Origin: Ligula intestinalis
Taxonomy: Eukaryota; Platyhelminthes; Cestoda; Diphyllobothriidea; Diphyllobothriidae
DNA length: 64,000 nucleotides
NCBI GenBank assembly: GCA_036362985.1
Contig: JAYGXS010000008.1
Span: 16,860,689 to 16,924,688 of the forward strand
Direction: 5' to 3'
Below, piece by piece: positions 23,301 through 33,029 of the stretch; position 1 is the first letter of the stretch, and the number at the start of each line of letters is the position of its first letter. The position numbers were made by a program, and so were the translations under genes. The notes below the pieces were generated by a model that saw nothing but the letters and a program-made list of their open reading frames with translations, was not told the DNA's origin and made no database searches.

Positions 23301-23626
23301 CTTGACCATGTCGTCAACCTCCAATTGCCCTGGTGATTGGCTATTTAATTTAATTTCCCATGTGTTTTTTGTTAACTTCCCTCATCTACTACTTCCCATA
23401 TGTTGACTTTAGGTTCCCGTCCCTTATTGATTAATTTTTAAAGTGACTCAGGTTTCTTGAGGTTGCCAGTAATTCTGTGAGATTCACCACTGCTGTGTGT
23501 GTCCTCGTTATCGTTCTTATGCATTGACAAGAAGCAGCTGATGAGCTGTCACGAAATTGGCTGATATCAATGAATTCTGCTGTTTTGCCTGTTTTTAATT
23601 TGTACCGGGGAAAAACTGCTTCAAAT
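22839..23626 (+). repeat. PLE-B1 right inverted arm, 3' end of the element
   Basis: The arm starts in the codons for VPKKPVM and runs through the GIY-YIG domain, stop, UTR and terminal hammerhead-like sequence to TTGTACCGGGGAAAAACTGC. The left arm mirrors it over 787 bases, separated by about 1.0 kb of forward body. Confidence 0.9.
23533..23581 (+). ncRNA. Hammerhead-like tail, PLE-B1 copy 3 (3' end)
   Basis: AGCAG (23533-23537), CTGATGA (23538-23544), GCTGTCAC, GAAA (23553-23556), an imperfect stem III, T and CTGCT (23577-23581). Stem I is a perfect five base pairs and core bases are all kept. Stem II closes by a single G-C pair, which is weak. Confidence 0.6.
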
Positions 23627-23862
23627 TTCTCTTGGAGAAACTTAAAGTGTTAGGTCTCCTGCCAAGTGACATCATGGTTTCCTTCGACATCACGTCCTTA
23701 TTTACTTCTATCCCTCAGGATCTGGCAGTTGAGACTGTGGACCTACTCCTACGAAGCAAATACGATGAAACGGAGATGCGCCTTTGATGTGCTCAAATCC
23801 TGCAGCTCCTGAAGTTCTGTCTGAGGTCGTACTTCACGTTTGACGGAACAATCTACGAGCAG

Positions 23863-24447
23863 GTGAAGGCGACACCAATGGCTTCACCGATGTTGGGACT
23901 CATAATTGAGGCGGTCCTACAACAGCTGGGATTGCTGGTCTTTCAACACCACGCGACAAACACGATGCAAATACTGAAGTACAACAGCAACCACCCAATC
24001 AGCCACAAACGCAGTTGCGTAAGAACGCTCTACCGGCGGGTTGAGACGCACTGCAGTGAACCAGCAGATAAAGTTGCCGAGGTGCAATACCTTCGATGGT
24101 TATTCAGAGAAAATGGTTACCCATGCAACTTCGTCAACCGGTGCTTGCGCAAACGAGACGGCCAACAAAGTCACACGAACCCCAAAATTTGGCGAGCGCT
24201 CCCGTACGTCAAAAACGTATCGGAGGCTGTCGGCCATGTTCTCGCACCACTTGCAGTTCGAGTCGCACACAGGCCGGAAGCAATCATGAGGCATCAGATT
24301 ATGAAACCAAAGGAGCCCTTGCCACGGCAAGAAACATCGGGAGTTGTTTTTAGGATCTGGTGCAGTTTCGGGCAAAACAACTACGTCGGAGAAACTGGCA
24401 GGCTTCTCAAGACGCGAATTGCCAAACACGCAGCAGCAGTGAGGTGA
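23863..24447 (+). pseudogene. PLE-A1 RT remnant, connector and GIY-YIG frame
   Basis: A 194-codon frame with RT motif B (TPMASPM), an in-frame deletion of the palm and the connector LRWLFRENGYPCNFVNRCLR. It also has the ALPYVKNVSEAVG block and the start of the GIY-YIG domain (VFRIWCSFGQNNYVGETGR). The second Cys of the WCSC motif is Phe. The frame stops inside the nuclease. Confidence 0.8.
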
Positions 24448-24847
24448 AATGATGCCGATTCTCAAGTTGCGGCTCATTCGACGAGACCCGACCATACACT
24501 CAAATTTTATGAGGCCGAAATTCTCGCAAGAGGTGACAATCGAGTAAGCCGAGAATTACTTGAGTCACGGTTTACGGTTCACGGCCCCCCAATCCATTAA
24601 CAAATGCAATGATTTACCCAATCCATCTTTGGTGTTGAGACTAAATTTGGCCAAAGCTACCCACCGTACGGAGAACAGATGGGCCACTACATCATCTTAT
24701 GCCAACATCGCAAGGACAGATGGTCATGGCTGACGCAACAAATCAGAATACGCCCAGCGCATTTATCGATTTTTTCCGTACGTTTAACTTTTGCGGCGGA
24801 GCCTTATGCACACACAAACTGTTTCTGCTACGGTTCTGTGAGTATTT

Positions 24848-24890
24848 CTCTGAAGATGAATCCGCGACCGATTTCGAAACGTCAGGCAGA
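24848..24890 (+). ncRNA. Hammerhead-like tail of PLE-A1
   Basis: CTGAAGA (24850-24856), one extra T, an imperfect stem around CCGCGACC, GAAAC (24876-24880), GTC (24881-24883) and AGG. Core bases fit CUGANGA...GAAA, but stem II is weakly paired in this copy. Confidence 0.45.
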
Positions 24891-25058
24891 TAAACACAGT
24901 GTCCCAGCGGTCGAGTTGTCTTGTTATCTTACAATGATCAAATGCCGGAGCTTAGGCATCTCACAGCCCAAGTCGAGGATACCCAGACGTTGGTAGGGTC
25001 CACTAATAAACCTCATAGCCCGTGATTTAATCGCAGCCAGTGCATTGTCATACAAGGC

Positions 25059-25310
25059 ATGCCTAAATCTTCTTCAGAGACCTTAAAGAATACAATTGAC
25101 CATGGTATGGATTTATTCTGCGGATACATTAAACTTCTCCTACATGAAAATGAAGAAATGGTGGTCCCCGTCCTAAACGCATTTAGGATATGCCTGAAGA
25201 AGGGTCTATATACGGACTCGGGTCAACCCAGACCAATAAAATTTATACTCAAGCATGAAAAACAAGCGAAGCTACTTTTGAACAGGAAATCGCAACTACG
25301 GAACAAGTAA
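25059..25310 (+). pseudogene. ORF1-like fragment of CR1-like element 2
   Basis: The 83-codon frame contains FRICLKKGLYTDSGQPRPIKFIL, which parallels FRIGKRLAD...RPRPLKIIF upstream of the endonuclease in element 1. Function unknown. The region after it to 25.57 kb has stops and looks decayed. Confidence 0.5.
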
Positions 25311-25580
25311 TAAATGGGCTTTTTTTTCAGCAGGAGTACTCGCCGGCCGAGAGGGAGAAGTGGATGGCACTGAAAACTGAACTCCACAGGAGATCCAATT
25401 CGGGCGAGAGGAACCTGCGAATATTGACCGGGGAAATCATCACCGCCCAAAGATCATTCCTCTGGAGACAGCCAATAACGCTGAGTTTTACAGAAAAAAG
25501 CAGACCAAAACTCAGGCAATTAAGTAGCTAATTCGCAGAGACCTTCCGGCTCCCTCGACCCACAAATCGCTCAGAACTCT

Positions 25581-26260
25581 ATGCCGGCGAAGCTGCGCTT
25601 TCTTTATACGAACGCACAGAGTTTGCTTCAGAAGATTGACGAGCTCAAAGTTTGTATATCTGACCTACAGCCGGATGTTATATCCATTAAAGACACCTGG
25701 CTACAGGCCGACGTAATGGATGCCAAGATTGTACCCGGAGAGTACCCAGTTTTTCATCGATACCGGATGCATAGGAGAGGAGGAGGAATAACAGTGTTTG
25801 TCAAGAAGGGCATCATTGCGTCAGAACGCAAAATTGGTTCCTCTCTTAATTGTGAAGCGCTATGGCTTAAAGTGAAAACGCGCGGTGCACCCACTTTAAA
25901 TTTCATGACTGTCTATAGACCGCTAAATCAATATCCAGAGGGTGGCGAGACCTTGTTTGGACTAATGCGTGAACTGCCTCAAAATGAAAATGCGCTGATC
26001 ACTGGAAATTTTAACGCCCCACTGATTAACTGGGCTGAGCTATCAGTTAAGGTTTCTCGTGAGTCTTTTAGCTTCAGAATCTTAAAGCTGACGGGGGCCT
26101 CTCTCGTGCAGAATGTTGGATTCCCAACGAGAATAAAAGAAGCATAAACAGCGAACTGTTTGGACCTCGTATTATCGAAAGACCCGATCGATACAAGTGA
26201 AATTAGTTCAATCGCGCCTCTTGGAAAGAGTGATTATGTCATGATCCTGTGGGAATATGC
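25581..26260 (+). pseudogene. EEP endonuclease domain of CR1-like element 2
   Basis: The frame opens RFLYTNAQSLLQKIDELK and keeps the order of EEP blocks. ITETWL is IKDTWL (Glu to Asp), GDFN is GNFN (Asp to Asn) and SDH is SDY (His to Tyr). Three catalytic residues are therefore changed and nuclease activity is not expected. A stop at 26145-26147 separates the last block (LGKSDYVMILWEY). Confidence 0.85.
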
Positions 26261-26619
26261 TTCAAACACCAATCAACCGAGAAATACAGAGGTTCGGTTA
26301 AACTGCTGGCACGGAAATTGCACCGCAATGAGAAATGAACTAGCGGCAATAAATTGGTATGACCATCTAACCTGTAGTTCGGATGCCGACTGGAACACTG
26401 TCAGAGATCTTATAAGCGAAGTTATGCATCGAAACTGTCCGCTAAGAAAAGTACAAAAGGCCCCCTTGGTTAACGCAAGATCTGAAGAGCCAAATAAACT
26501 GCAAGAACAAACTCTGGAGAAGGTACGCATCAAAACGCTAGCCTTCACACTACGAAGGATTCCGCCAAAAGCGGAAGGAGGTTAGATCAAACATTCGAAA
26601 AGCGCGGAAAGACTACGAA

Positions 26620-27975
26620 GTGAAGAGTATCGAGCAGACCGTAACGAAGCCAAAGGTGCTCTACAGTTACATCAACAGCAAGCTAAAAAACAAAGCCACG
26701 GTTGCAGTACTAAAAGGTGAAAATAATGAGGAAATTATAGACAATCGCGAAAAGGCAGAACACCTTAGCAAGTTTTTTGCATCTGTTTTTACTGATGAAC
26801 TGCGTTTTAATCTGACAAACTTTCATGCAGAGAGTAATGGCAGAAGCATGGAGGACCTCCGTTTCATAGAAGAAGATGTAAGGAATGCACTTCTTGCGTT
26901 TAATGAAGCTAAGTCTCAAGGTCCAGACAAAATACAGCAAAGGTACTGCAATAGCTGGCTTAGGAACTTTCCAGACCGCTTTCACACATTTTTCAGTTCT
27001 CCTTAAATCGAAGCCTCCTCCCATCCGATTGGAAAGTTGCGAATATATACCCTATTCACAAGGGTGGATCCAGAACCAGCGCGAACAACTATCGACCTGT
27101 GAGACTAACTTGCATCTGTTGTAGAGTTATGAAAAGGATCATCAAAAAGGCTACTATGAAGTTCCTCGAAGAAAAAGACTTATTTGATGGTGTCCAATAC
27201 GGGTTTCGAGGAAACCACTCCTGCCTGACCACTATGCTTTATTCTATGGAGCAGTGGTCCAAGTAGTTAGACGAAAATACCCCCGTAGATGTTGTTTACA
27301 TAGACTTTAAAAAAGCATTCGATAGTTTCCCTCACCAACGGCTACTCTAAAAGGTTGGCGACTCCGGGATAAGGGGCAATTTACTAAATTGGGTAGGAGA
27401 TTTTCTCTGAGGCCGATCGCAGACCGTGTGCGTCGGAAACGCAAAATCCTCTTTAGTGCCATTTGCGAGTGGAGTGCCTCAGGGCTCCGTTCTTGGGCCA
27501 CTATTGTTCCTAATCTACGTCAACGACTGTAGGCATGGACTAGTCAGTAATGGAGTCTTGTTTGCAGATTATATTAAGATATGGCAACCCATCAGAAACG
27601 CTTATGATGAACAAACTCTGCAAGAACAACTTGATCGCCTAGGTAAAATGGTCCAAAAAAGGATTAATGCGGTTTAACTTTGAGAAGTGTGTCACATTGC
27701 GGCTCAAGACGAAAAAAGTGAGCGCGACGGATGACCTGCACAACTACGTACTCGATGGAAGGTACCTGTTGAACTTCAATAAACAAAAAGATATGGGTAT
27801 AGCTATTGTGCCATCCCTGAAGCCGTCTTTACAGTGTGCTAGGGCTGCCAAGAGGGCGAACAGTGTTCTGTTTGCCATTAAGCGAACTTTTGTCGACATA
27901 CACAAAAAACTATTCAGCAAAATCTCTGGAACATTTATTCGCTCACATCTGGAGTATGGCGTTCAGGCGTGGTGA
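26620..27975 (+). pseudogene. Reverse transcriptase region of CR1-like element 2
   Basis: Visible blocks are NEAKSQGPDKI, a GVPQGSVLGPLLFLIYVNDC block and FADY at 27561-27572 in place of FADD. The middle of the RT, including motif A (DFKKAFDS), is readable only by changing frame. The frame at 27667-27975 carries the post-RT block RANSVLFAIKRTF and SGTFIRSHLEYGVQAW. Loss of the second catalytic Asp parallels element 1, which has Gly there. Confidence 0.8.
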
Positions 27976-28448
27976 CCATGGATGGACAAAGATAACCAGA
28001 TGCTGGAGGGAATTCAGCGACGGGCAACGAAAATTGCAAAGGGCCTAAAGTCTTCATCTTGCGAATGTAGACTAGAAGCATTTAAGGTTTTCCCTTGCGT
28101 ATAGACAAATCCGCGGTGACCTCATGCAGACGTACCGCCTTGTGAAGAATCGGGAGTGTGCGCTGAAGTTTGATGACTTCTTCGCCTTCGTCACTTCAAC
28201 CAACCTCCGTGGGAATTCCCTCAAACTGCGGGGAACCCTATCCCATCTTGAGGTTCGGAAGCATTCTTTCTTCAACGAGTCATCAGTGCTTGGAACGGAC
28301 TGCCCAAGGAGGTCGTAATGGCGAACTACACAGATGCGTTTAAACGGAAACTGGATGAACATTTACTTAACAGTTACCGTTAATATGTACAAGGAAGCAG
28401 GAATAATTTACTCCCCAGAAAAACCTAAAGATAAAACTTCACATTTGT

Positions 28449-28600
28449 ATATGCCACTCACTTTTTTACAGTAACACATTTTATGTTGGATATATTATGT
28501 ACACAAGAGAATTTCTGACTGCTCACACGCACACGTTAAAATTTGGGCATTTATATATGTTACTCACTGTTTATAGTGACATATTTTATGTTGGATATTT
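28449..28600 (+). repeat. Two-unit 106-bp repeat in the 3' end of CR1-like element 2
   Basis: ATATG-CACTCAC followed by ACACATTTTATGTTGGATAT at 28449 recurs at 28555 as ATATGTTACTCAC with ACATATTTTATGTTGGATAT. Spacing is 106 bp. It lies between the stop codon and the terminal hairpin. Confidence 0.6.
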
Positions 28601-28806
28601 CATGCATACTGTTTTCAATAGGTTCTTCAAAGGCATTGCCTACTACCCTAAATATACTGAACTATTCCGAACTACGTGTTTTTGATTATGTACACATCTG
28701 TTTTTCGTCCGAAAAAAAACTCAAAAGACATCTGAAGTTCACTTACGTCATTACGGTGAAGTTCGTTAGTCCTGTGCATTTCATTCACCCCAACTGTTAT
28801 TCTTCT

Positions 28807-28976
28807 GCCAATGGAGGAGAATATACGAGTTCCAGGCAGCAGTTCCGAAGAAGAAGATTCGATCACTGGAACGAGGACTTTATTTTCCTGACGTTTCGGA
28901 TTCCGTCGGGAATCCTTAATCATAGGTAATCGTAAACAGGTCTGAGACATGCGCAGATAGGGGGTGATACATGCAC
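28807..28976 (-). repeat. PLE-A2 3' tail, lower inverted arm
   Basis: Mirrors 29505-29676 with scattered mismatches and small indels. Contains the conserved tail hairpin and CCTGACGTTTCGG on the plus strand. Confidence 0.75.
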
Positions 28977-28990
28977 AGATTGCATGGTAT

Positions 28991-29530
28991 TTATAGTTCA
29001 CAGCGGTCACCCACATGTGTACTATAATTGTCCGTTCCTGTAGCCACTACTGGAGGTCTTAATTGGTCCGGTGATTGCTCATTAATTGCAACAGCTTTCT
29101 TGTCCACGTCGGATGTAGGTTGGATAATTGCTCGACAATTAGGCCCGCTGTCGTCAGAGTTACGCCCAGTCCTTCCCACGTGACTGATTTTCTTGTTCAG
29201 GAAATTTCTCAGTACACCATATGGGAACGCCAAATCGTTGCGCTTGTTGATGGACTGGGGGCCTGACAACCATGACTCGAGCAGCTCGCGGCTCACGCGG
29301 TTGTCCCCTCTTGCGAGGATTTCGGCCTCGTCAAACTTGAAAATATGGCCGGGTCCCGTTGAGTGAGCTGCAACCTGGGAGTTGGCGTCTTTCTTCCTCA
29401 CTGCCACTGCATGCTCGGCCATTCGCGTCCGGAGTAATCTCCCAGTTTCTCCGACGTAGTTGCTTTCTCCACAACTACACCAGATTTGGTAAACGACGCC
29501 AGCCGTGCATGTATCATCCCTTATTTGCAC
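28991..29530 (-). pseudogene. PLE-A2 GIY-YIG endonuclease frame
   Basis: About 170 codons of a PLE-A protein: VVYQIWCSCGESNYVGETGR, RMAEHAVAVRKKDANS, GHIFKFDEAEILARGDNR, SRELLESWLSGPQSIN, then a polar C-terminal extension. The Tyr/Gly, Arg and late Glu positions expected for GIY-YIG nucleases are present. RT is absent through truncation, so this is a fragment. Confidence 0.8.
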
Positions 29531-29676
29531 ATGTCTCAGACCTGTTTACGATTCCCTATGAGTAAGGATCCCCGACGGAATCCGAAACGTCAGGCAAATA
29601 AAACTCTTGTTCCAGTGATCGCATCTTCGTCTTCTGAACTGCTTCCTGGGACTCAAATATTCGCTACTATTGGCAA
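29505..29676 (+). repeat. PLE-A2 inverted tail copy, upper arm
   Basis: Plus-oriented copy of the PLE-A tail: GTCTCAGACCTGTTTACGAT, a GGATCC/GGAATCC hairpin, GAAACGTCAGGCAAATAAAA and CAGTGATCGCATCTTCG. It is followed by GGGACTCAAATATTCG up to ATTGGCAATT. Confidence 0.75.
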
Positions 29677-29969
29677 TTTTTTGAGTGTTGGCATCTTCCA
29701 ATAACTATTACAAGATAATCTGTTGCATGGTATGTTGCATTTTTCACTGTAGGCTATATTCAAGTGGCTGGTTGGTAATTCAAAATGTTTTAGAATCAAC
29801 TTTATATACTTTTGAAGTTGAAGTAATTTATTTGTTTGTAGCCCAACTAACTAAGGTGTTACTTGTTTACCATGCTGGCAGAAGATTCTTACAGGTAATT
29901 TCAGCACGTAAGTATCACAGTAAGCCAAAATGCCACCCAATGTTGATCAAAAATTAAATTTCAGCAGAT

Positions 29970-30345
29970 GACCTGCCCTAACCCCTATTCGGCTCTGGGA
30001 CTGAGTTTGGTCTAAGCAATCAGTCACTCGGAGAGTGCGCACGCGAACACATTTTCCAACGCCAGTGTCGTTTAGCCAGGTGGCGGAGTAATTACCATGC
30101 CAACCTTCAACGCGATGTTAGCAGATAACGATCTTCATGCAGGCCACCATGCCATTAGCGACCCAGAGGGCAATCAGCTTAGATGAAATCGTGGAGCCCT
30201 GGATTGTCTTACATATGCATTTGCCTAGCGATTGCATCTTATAACTACTGCAACTCCCTCTGTAAAAGGCACACCTATCTGAAGAAGAGGAATTTTAGTT
30301 GGAATCTGAAACATCAGAAAAATAGCGTACTCATCCCAGCGACAA
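29970..30345 (+). mobile_element. PLE 3' terminal fragment
   Basis: A low-complexity stretch resembling the C-terminal extension of PLE proteins is followed by CTGAAGA (30279-30285), a purine-rich spacer, GAAAC and ATCAG. A closely similar arrangement lies at 49.98-50.35 kb (shared AACGCCAGTGTC/AATGCCAATGTC, AGCCAGGTGGC and CTAGCGATTG). It is a second, degenerate tail type. The GTC triplet is ATC here. Confidence 0.55.
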
Positions 30346-30379
30346 GAATGTATTCTTCTTTATCCTCTTAATTACTGCC

Positions 30380-31250
30380 TATAACTCGCATTTTCACTCG
30401 TATAGACGATAAACTGAACATGTACTTCCTAACCATGATAGTCATCAGAAAGTCCTGCAAATTTCCAGCATATAAATAGCAGAGTAGATCATTTTTTCTT
30501 TCGATATTGATCAAAAATTCCAAAATCTTCGTAGTTGTCACACATTTTAAGTCGTTATGCTCATTTGCTATTCTGAAGTAATCGCGTCTGAGTTCATGGG
30601 TTATGGGTTCTCAAATTATCTCTAGTTACATTGAAATTAAGTCTACTTATGAATACCAAATATCGTTAACTCTTCTCTCAATAGTCTTTTCGGCGAAAAC
30701 ATCAACAGTTCCACAGCAGGGTGGTGCAATGGCAATGACTTGAGCTACACCGACCTCACTCTATGTCCCACTCCCCCACCTGGGTTCGGCGTCAAAAAAA
30801 GTAAAAAGGAACGGAGATGGCAGAGGACGCACACATAAGGATTACCGAAAACCAGGAGCGGGATATATATGTCCACAAGACTAGTTTATTGTTTTCGAGA
30901 TGCAGTTGGAAATTATACGCAAAGATCAAAGATAACCTAAATGGTATAAAGGATCACTGATGAACGCTTTTTGGGTGACCGAATTAAGCTAACACACACT
31001 GTTGGTTATGCAAAAGTGGGCATGAACATATTGTTGCAGTGCACTTTTTTTTACGTCGTACAGCTGTCCCTAGTCGTTGATTGTACTGGAGTGAATGCGA
31101 TGCTGTCTTGTAGGGTCACTGCTGACTCCGTGAATTGTGGAGATGTCTGAGTGGTAAGTAGCCCCCTCTCTATCCGGCGTTCAGTATTTATTTGCCTCTG
31201 CCTTTTCGTTCAAATACCGTCGACAATTTTCCTTTCTTTATAAGTCATGC
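30380..31250. other. Unassigned sequence between PLE-A copies
   Basis: No genes recognised. A GGGTGGTGCAATGG stretch and CCCCCACCTGGG near 30.72-30.79 kb resemble part of the 303-bp repeat of 55.5-56.1 kb, so a diverged fragment of that repeat is likely here. Confidence 0.4.
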
Positions 31251-31257
31251 ATGTAAA

Positions 31258-31390
31258 TGATTCTTGATTTGGGCGTTGGCTTCCGGTAAAGGCCTTATCT
31301 ACTACATGGGTTCAAATCCCACCGAATGCCTCGACTTTTTCACAATTGGGTCAACTAAAATTAAGCAAATCTGCCAAACCTCCTAATTAT
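31258..31390 (+). repeat. tRNA-derived SINE, partial copy
   Basis: It shares the CTTCCGGTAAAGGC arm, the box-B-like GGGTTCAAATCCC and the tail (CAACTAAAATTAAGCAAATC) with the copy at 3.3 kb. Most of the box A region is missing. Confidence 0.65.
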
Positions 31391-31521
31391 CCAAAGAGGG
31401 TTTCAGGTGTGTCTAAGTGGCGAATGCGTCGTGATTCCCATGTGAATACTGACTTAAATATGTTAAAGTAATCATTTGCAAAATAGATCCGAGAATAACA
31501 ACAATAAAGCATGAAGGCAGC

Positions 31522-32874
31522 AGAAGACAGGACCTGGCCGTCGAGACTATCCAACTACTCCTTCGAGAGAAATACGATAAAACGGAGAATCACCTCGGGC
31601 ACGCTCAAATCCTCCAGCTCCTGAAGTTCTGCCTGAAGACGTACTTTACCTTCAACGGGACTATCTACGAGCAGGTGAAGGGCACGCCTATGGGTTCGCC
31701 TATTTCCGGACTCATAGCAGAGGCGGTCCTGCAACGGCTGGAGTCGCTGGCTTTCCGACACCACAGACCGAAACTCTGGGCTCGGTATGTGGACGACACC
31801 TTCGTCGTTATTGAGCGGGATAAGGTGCTGACATTCAAAGAACGTCTAAACGCCGTCTTCCCGGACATTCAATTTACGATGGAGGAAGCAGAAAACAACC
31901 AACTGGCCTTCCTGGATGTCCTCGTTTGCCGCAAAGACGATGGTGGCCTTAAAACTAAAGTGTTCAGGAAAGCACCAAAAACTATGCAAGTCCTGAACTA
32001 CAACAGCAACCATCCAATCGGTCACAAACGCAGCTGCGTAAGAGCGCTATTCCGGCGCGTCAAGACGCATTGCAGCGAAGTGGAAGACAAAATTGCTGAA
32101 TTACAATACGTTCGACGGGTACTGAGAGCGAATGGATACCCGCACAATTTTGTCAACCAGTGCATTCGCAAACGAGAGACGAAGCCACGTCCAGCTGTTC
32201 CAAACGTTTGGCGAGTTCTTCCGTACGTTAAAAATGTATCGGAAGCGGTCAGCCGTCTACTCACCCCACTTGGAGTTGGAGTTGCACACAGGCCGGAAGC
32301 AACCATCAGACGCCGGGTCATGAGGCCGAAAGACCCACTGCCACGGCAGGAAACGGCTGGAGTCGTTTACCGGATCTGGTGTAGTTGTGGACAAAGCAAC
32401 TACGTCGGAGAAACCGGGAGATTACTCCAGACGCGAATGGCCGAGCATGCAGCGGCGATGAGGAAGAAAGACGCCAACTCCCAGGTTGCAGCTCACTCAA
32501 CGGGACCCGACCATATATTTAAGTTTGCCAAGGCCGAAATCCTCGCAAGAGGGGACAACCGCGTGAGCTGCGAGCTGCTCGAGTCATGGTTGTCAGGCCC
32601 CCAGTCCACCAACAAGCACAACGATGTGGCGTTCCCCTACGGTGTACTGAGACATTTCCTGAGCAAGAGAATCAGTCACGTGGGAAGGACTGGGTGCAAC
32701 AACAACTCCGACGACAGCGGGCATAATTGTCGCGCAATTACCAAACCCGCATCCGACGCGGACAAGAACGCTGTGACAATTAATGAGAAATCACCGCACC
32801 AATTACTACCTCAAGCGGTGACTACAAGAACTGACAATTATAGTACGCATGCGGGTGACCGCTGTGAAATATAA
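31522..32874 (+). pseudogene. PLE-A3 RT (partial) plus GIY-YIG endonuclease
   Basis: The frame is continuous from about 31522; the first usable start after truncation, GTG at 31675, gives 399 residues. Counting from there, MGSP is at residues 6-9, the RT palm YVDD at 38-41 and the thumb/connector at 70-165. LPYVKNVSEAV is at 182-192 and the GIY-YIG domain at about 229-325 (VVYRIWCSCGQSNYVGETGR, late Glu in LLESW). A polar C-terminal extension of about 70 residues follows, rich in Ser, Asp and Thr. PLE proteins combine these activities to cut DNA and copy element RNA. The start of the protein is missing, so I class it as a fragment despite the clean frame. Confidence 0.85.
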
Positions 32875-33023
32875 ATACCGTGCAATCTGTGCATGTATCA
32901 CCCCTTATCTGCGCATGTCTCAGACCTGTTTACGATTACCTATGACTAAGGATTCCCGACGGAATCCGAAACGTCAGGCAAATAAAACTCTTGTTCCAGT
33001 GATCGCATCTTCGTCTTCTGAAC
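31526..33023 (+). mobile_element. PLE-A3, 5'-truncated but largely open Penelope-like element
   Basis: The element begins inside the RT (QDLAVETIQLLLREKY), after motif A, and then stays open without a stop to 32874. A 3' tail follows with a perfect seven-base hairpin GGATTCC-CGAC-GGAATCC at 32950-32967, GAAACGTCAGG and AATAAAA. This is the best-preserved PLE in the window. The first catalytic Asp of the RT is lost by truncation, so the protein could not polymerise, but its nuclease looks whole. Confidence 0.9.
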
Positions 33024-33029
33024 TCAAAA

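Larger units (their letters stand above)
20740..23630 (+). mobile_element. PLE-B1, foldback Penelope-like element nested in PLE-A1
   Basis: A forward body (about 21.84-23.3 kb) is preceded by an inverted copy of its own 3' end: 21051-21837 is the reverse complement of 22839-23626, about 788 bp, nearly identical. A further partial inverted tail lies at 20740-20850. The body keeps recognisable RT blocks with frameshifts (LKPRGTHISRLYGLPK, FETLFTNVPLDKTI, QIDGVEM) and an open GIY-YIG frame at 22689-23300. The insertion splits PLE-A1 and is flanked by CTTGGAGAA at 20731-20739 and 23631-23639, consistent with a 9-bp target duplication. Confidence 0.85.
23631..24900 (+). mobile_element. PLE-A1, 3' part (resumes after PLE-B1)
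   Basis: The frame resumes with FLEKLK, then LPSDIMVSFDITSLFTSIPQ (RT motif A). It continues with YEQVKATPMASPM, then jumps from FQHH straight to TNTMQILKYNSN. Relative to PLE-A3 this omits about 69 codons including the YVDD palm, so the polymerase is dead. A connector (SHKRSCVRTLYRRVETHCS), the GIY-YIG domain (FGQNNYVGETGRLLKTRIA) and a tail with CTGAAGA...GAAACGTCAGGC at 24850-24886 follow. Stops occur after MRL and after HAAAVR. Confidence 0.85.
25020..28665 (+). mobile_element. CR1-like non-LTR retrotransposon, element 2 (decayed)
   Basis: The order is ORF1-like fragment (25059-25310), EEP endonuclease (25581-26260), RT (26620-27677), C-terminal block (27667-28380) and a 3' end with AAGGCATTGCCT, the same hairpin as element 1. 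It is related to elements 1 and 3, but carries many stops and frameshifts, especially in the RT between 27000 and 27420. Confidence 0.85.
28807..29676 (-). mobile_element. PLE-A2 with inverted 3' arms
   Basis: The body on the minus strand (29504-28977) carries a GIY-YIG domain, and its 3' tail at 28976-28807 is mirrored by an inverted copy at 29505-29676, about 170 bp. The junction falls right at the start of the GIY-YIG domain (CTAGVVYQIWCSC). The element is thus a strongly 5'-truncated PLE whose 5' side is an inverted copy of its own tail. Within the arms lie AAGGATTC/CGACGGAATCC hairpins followed by GAAACGTCAGGCAAATAAA. Confidence 0.8.
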
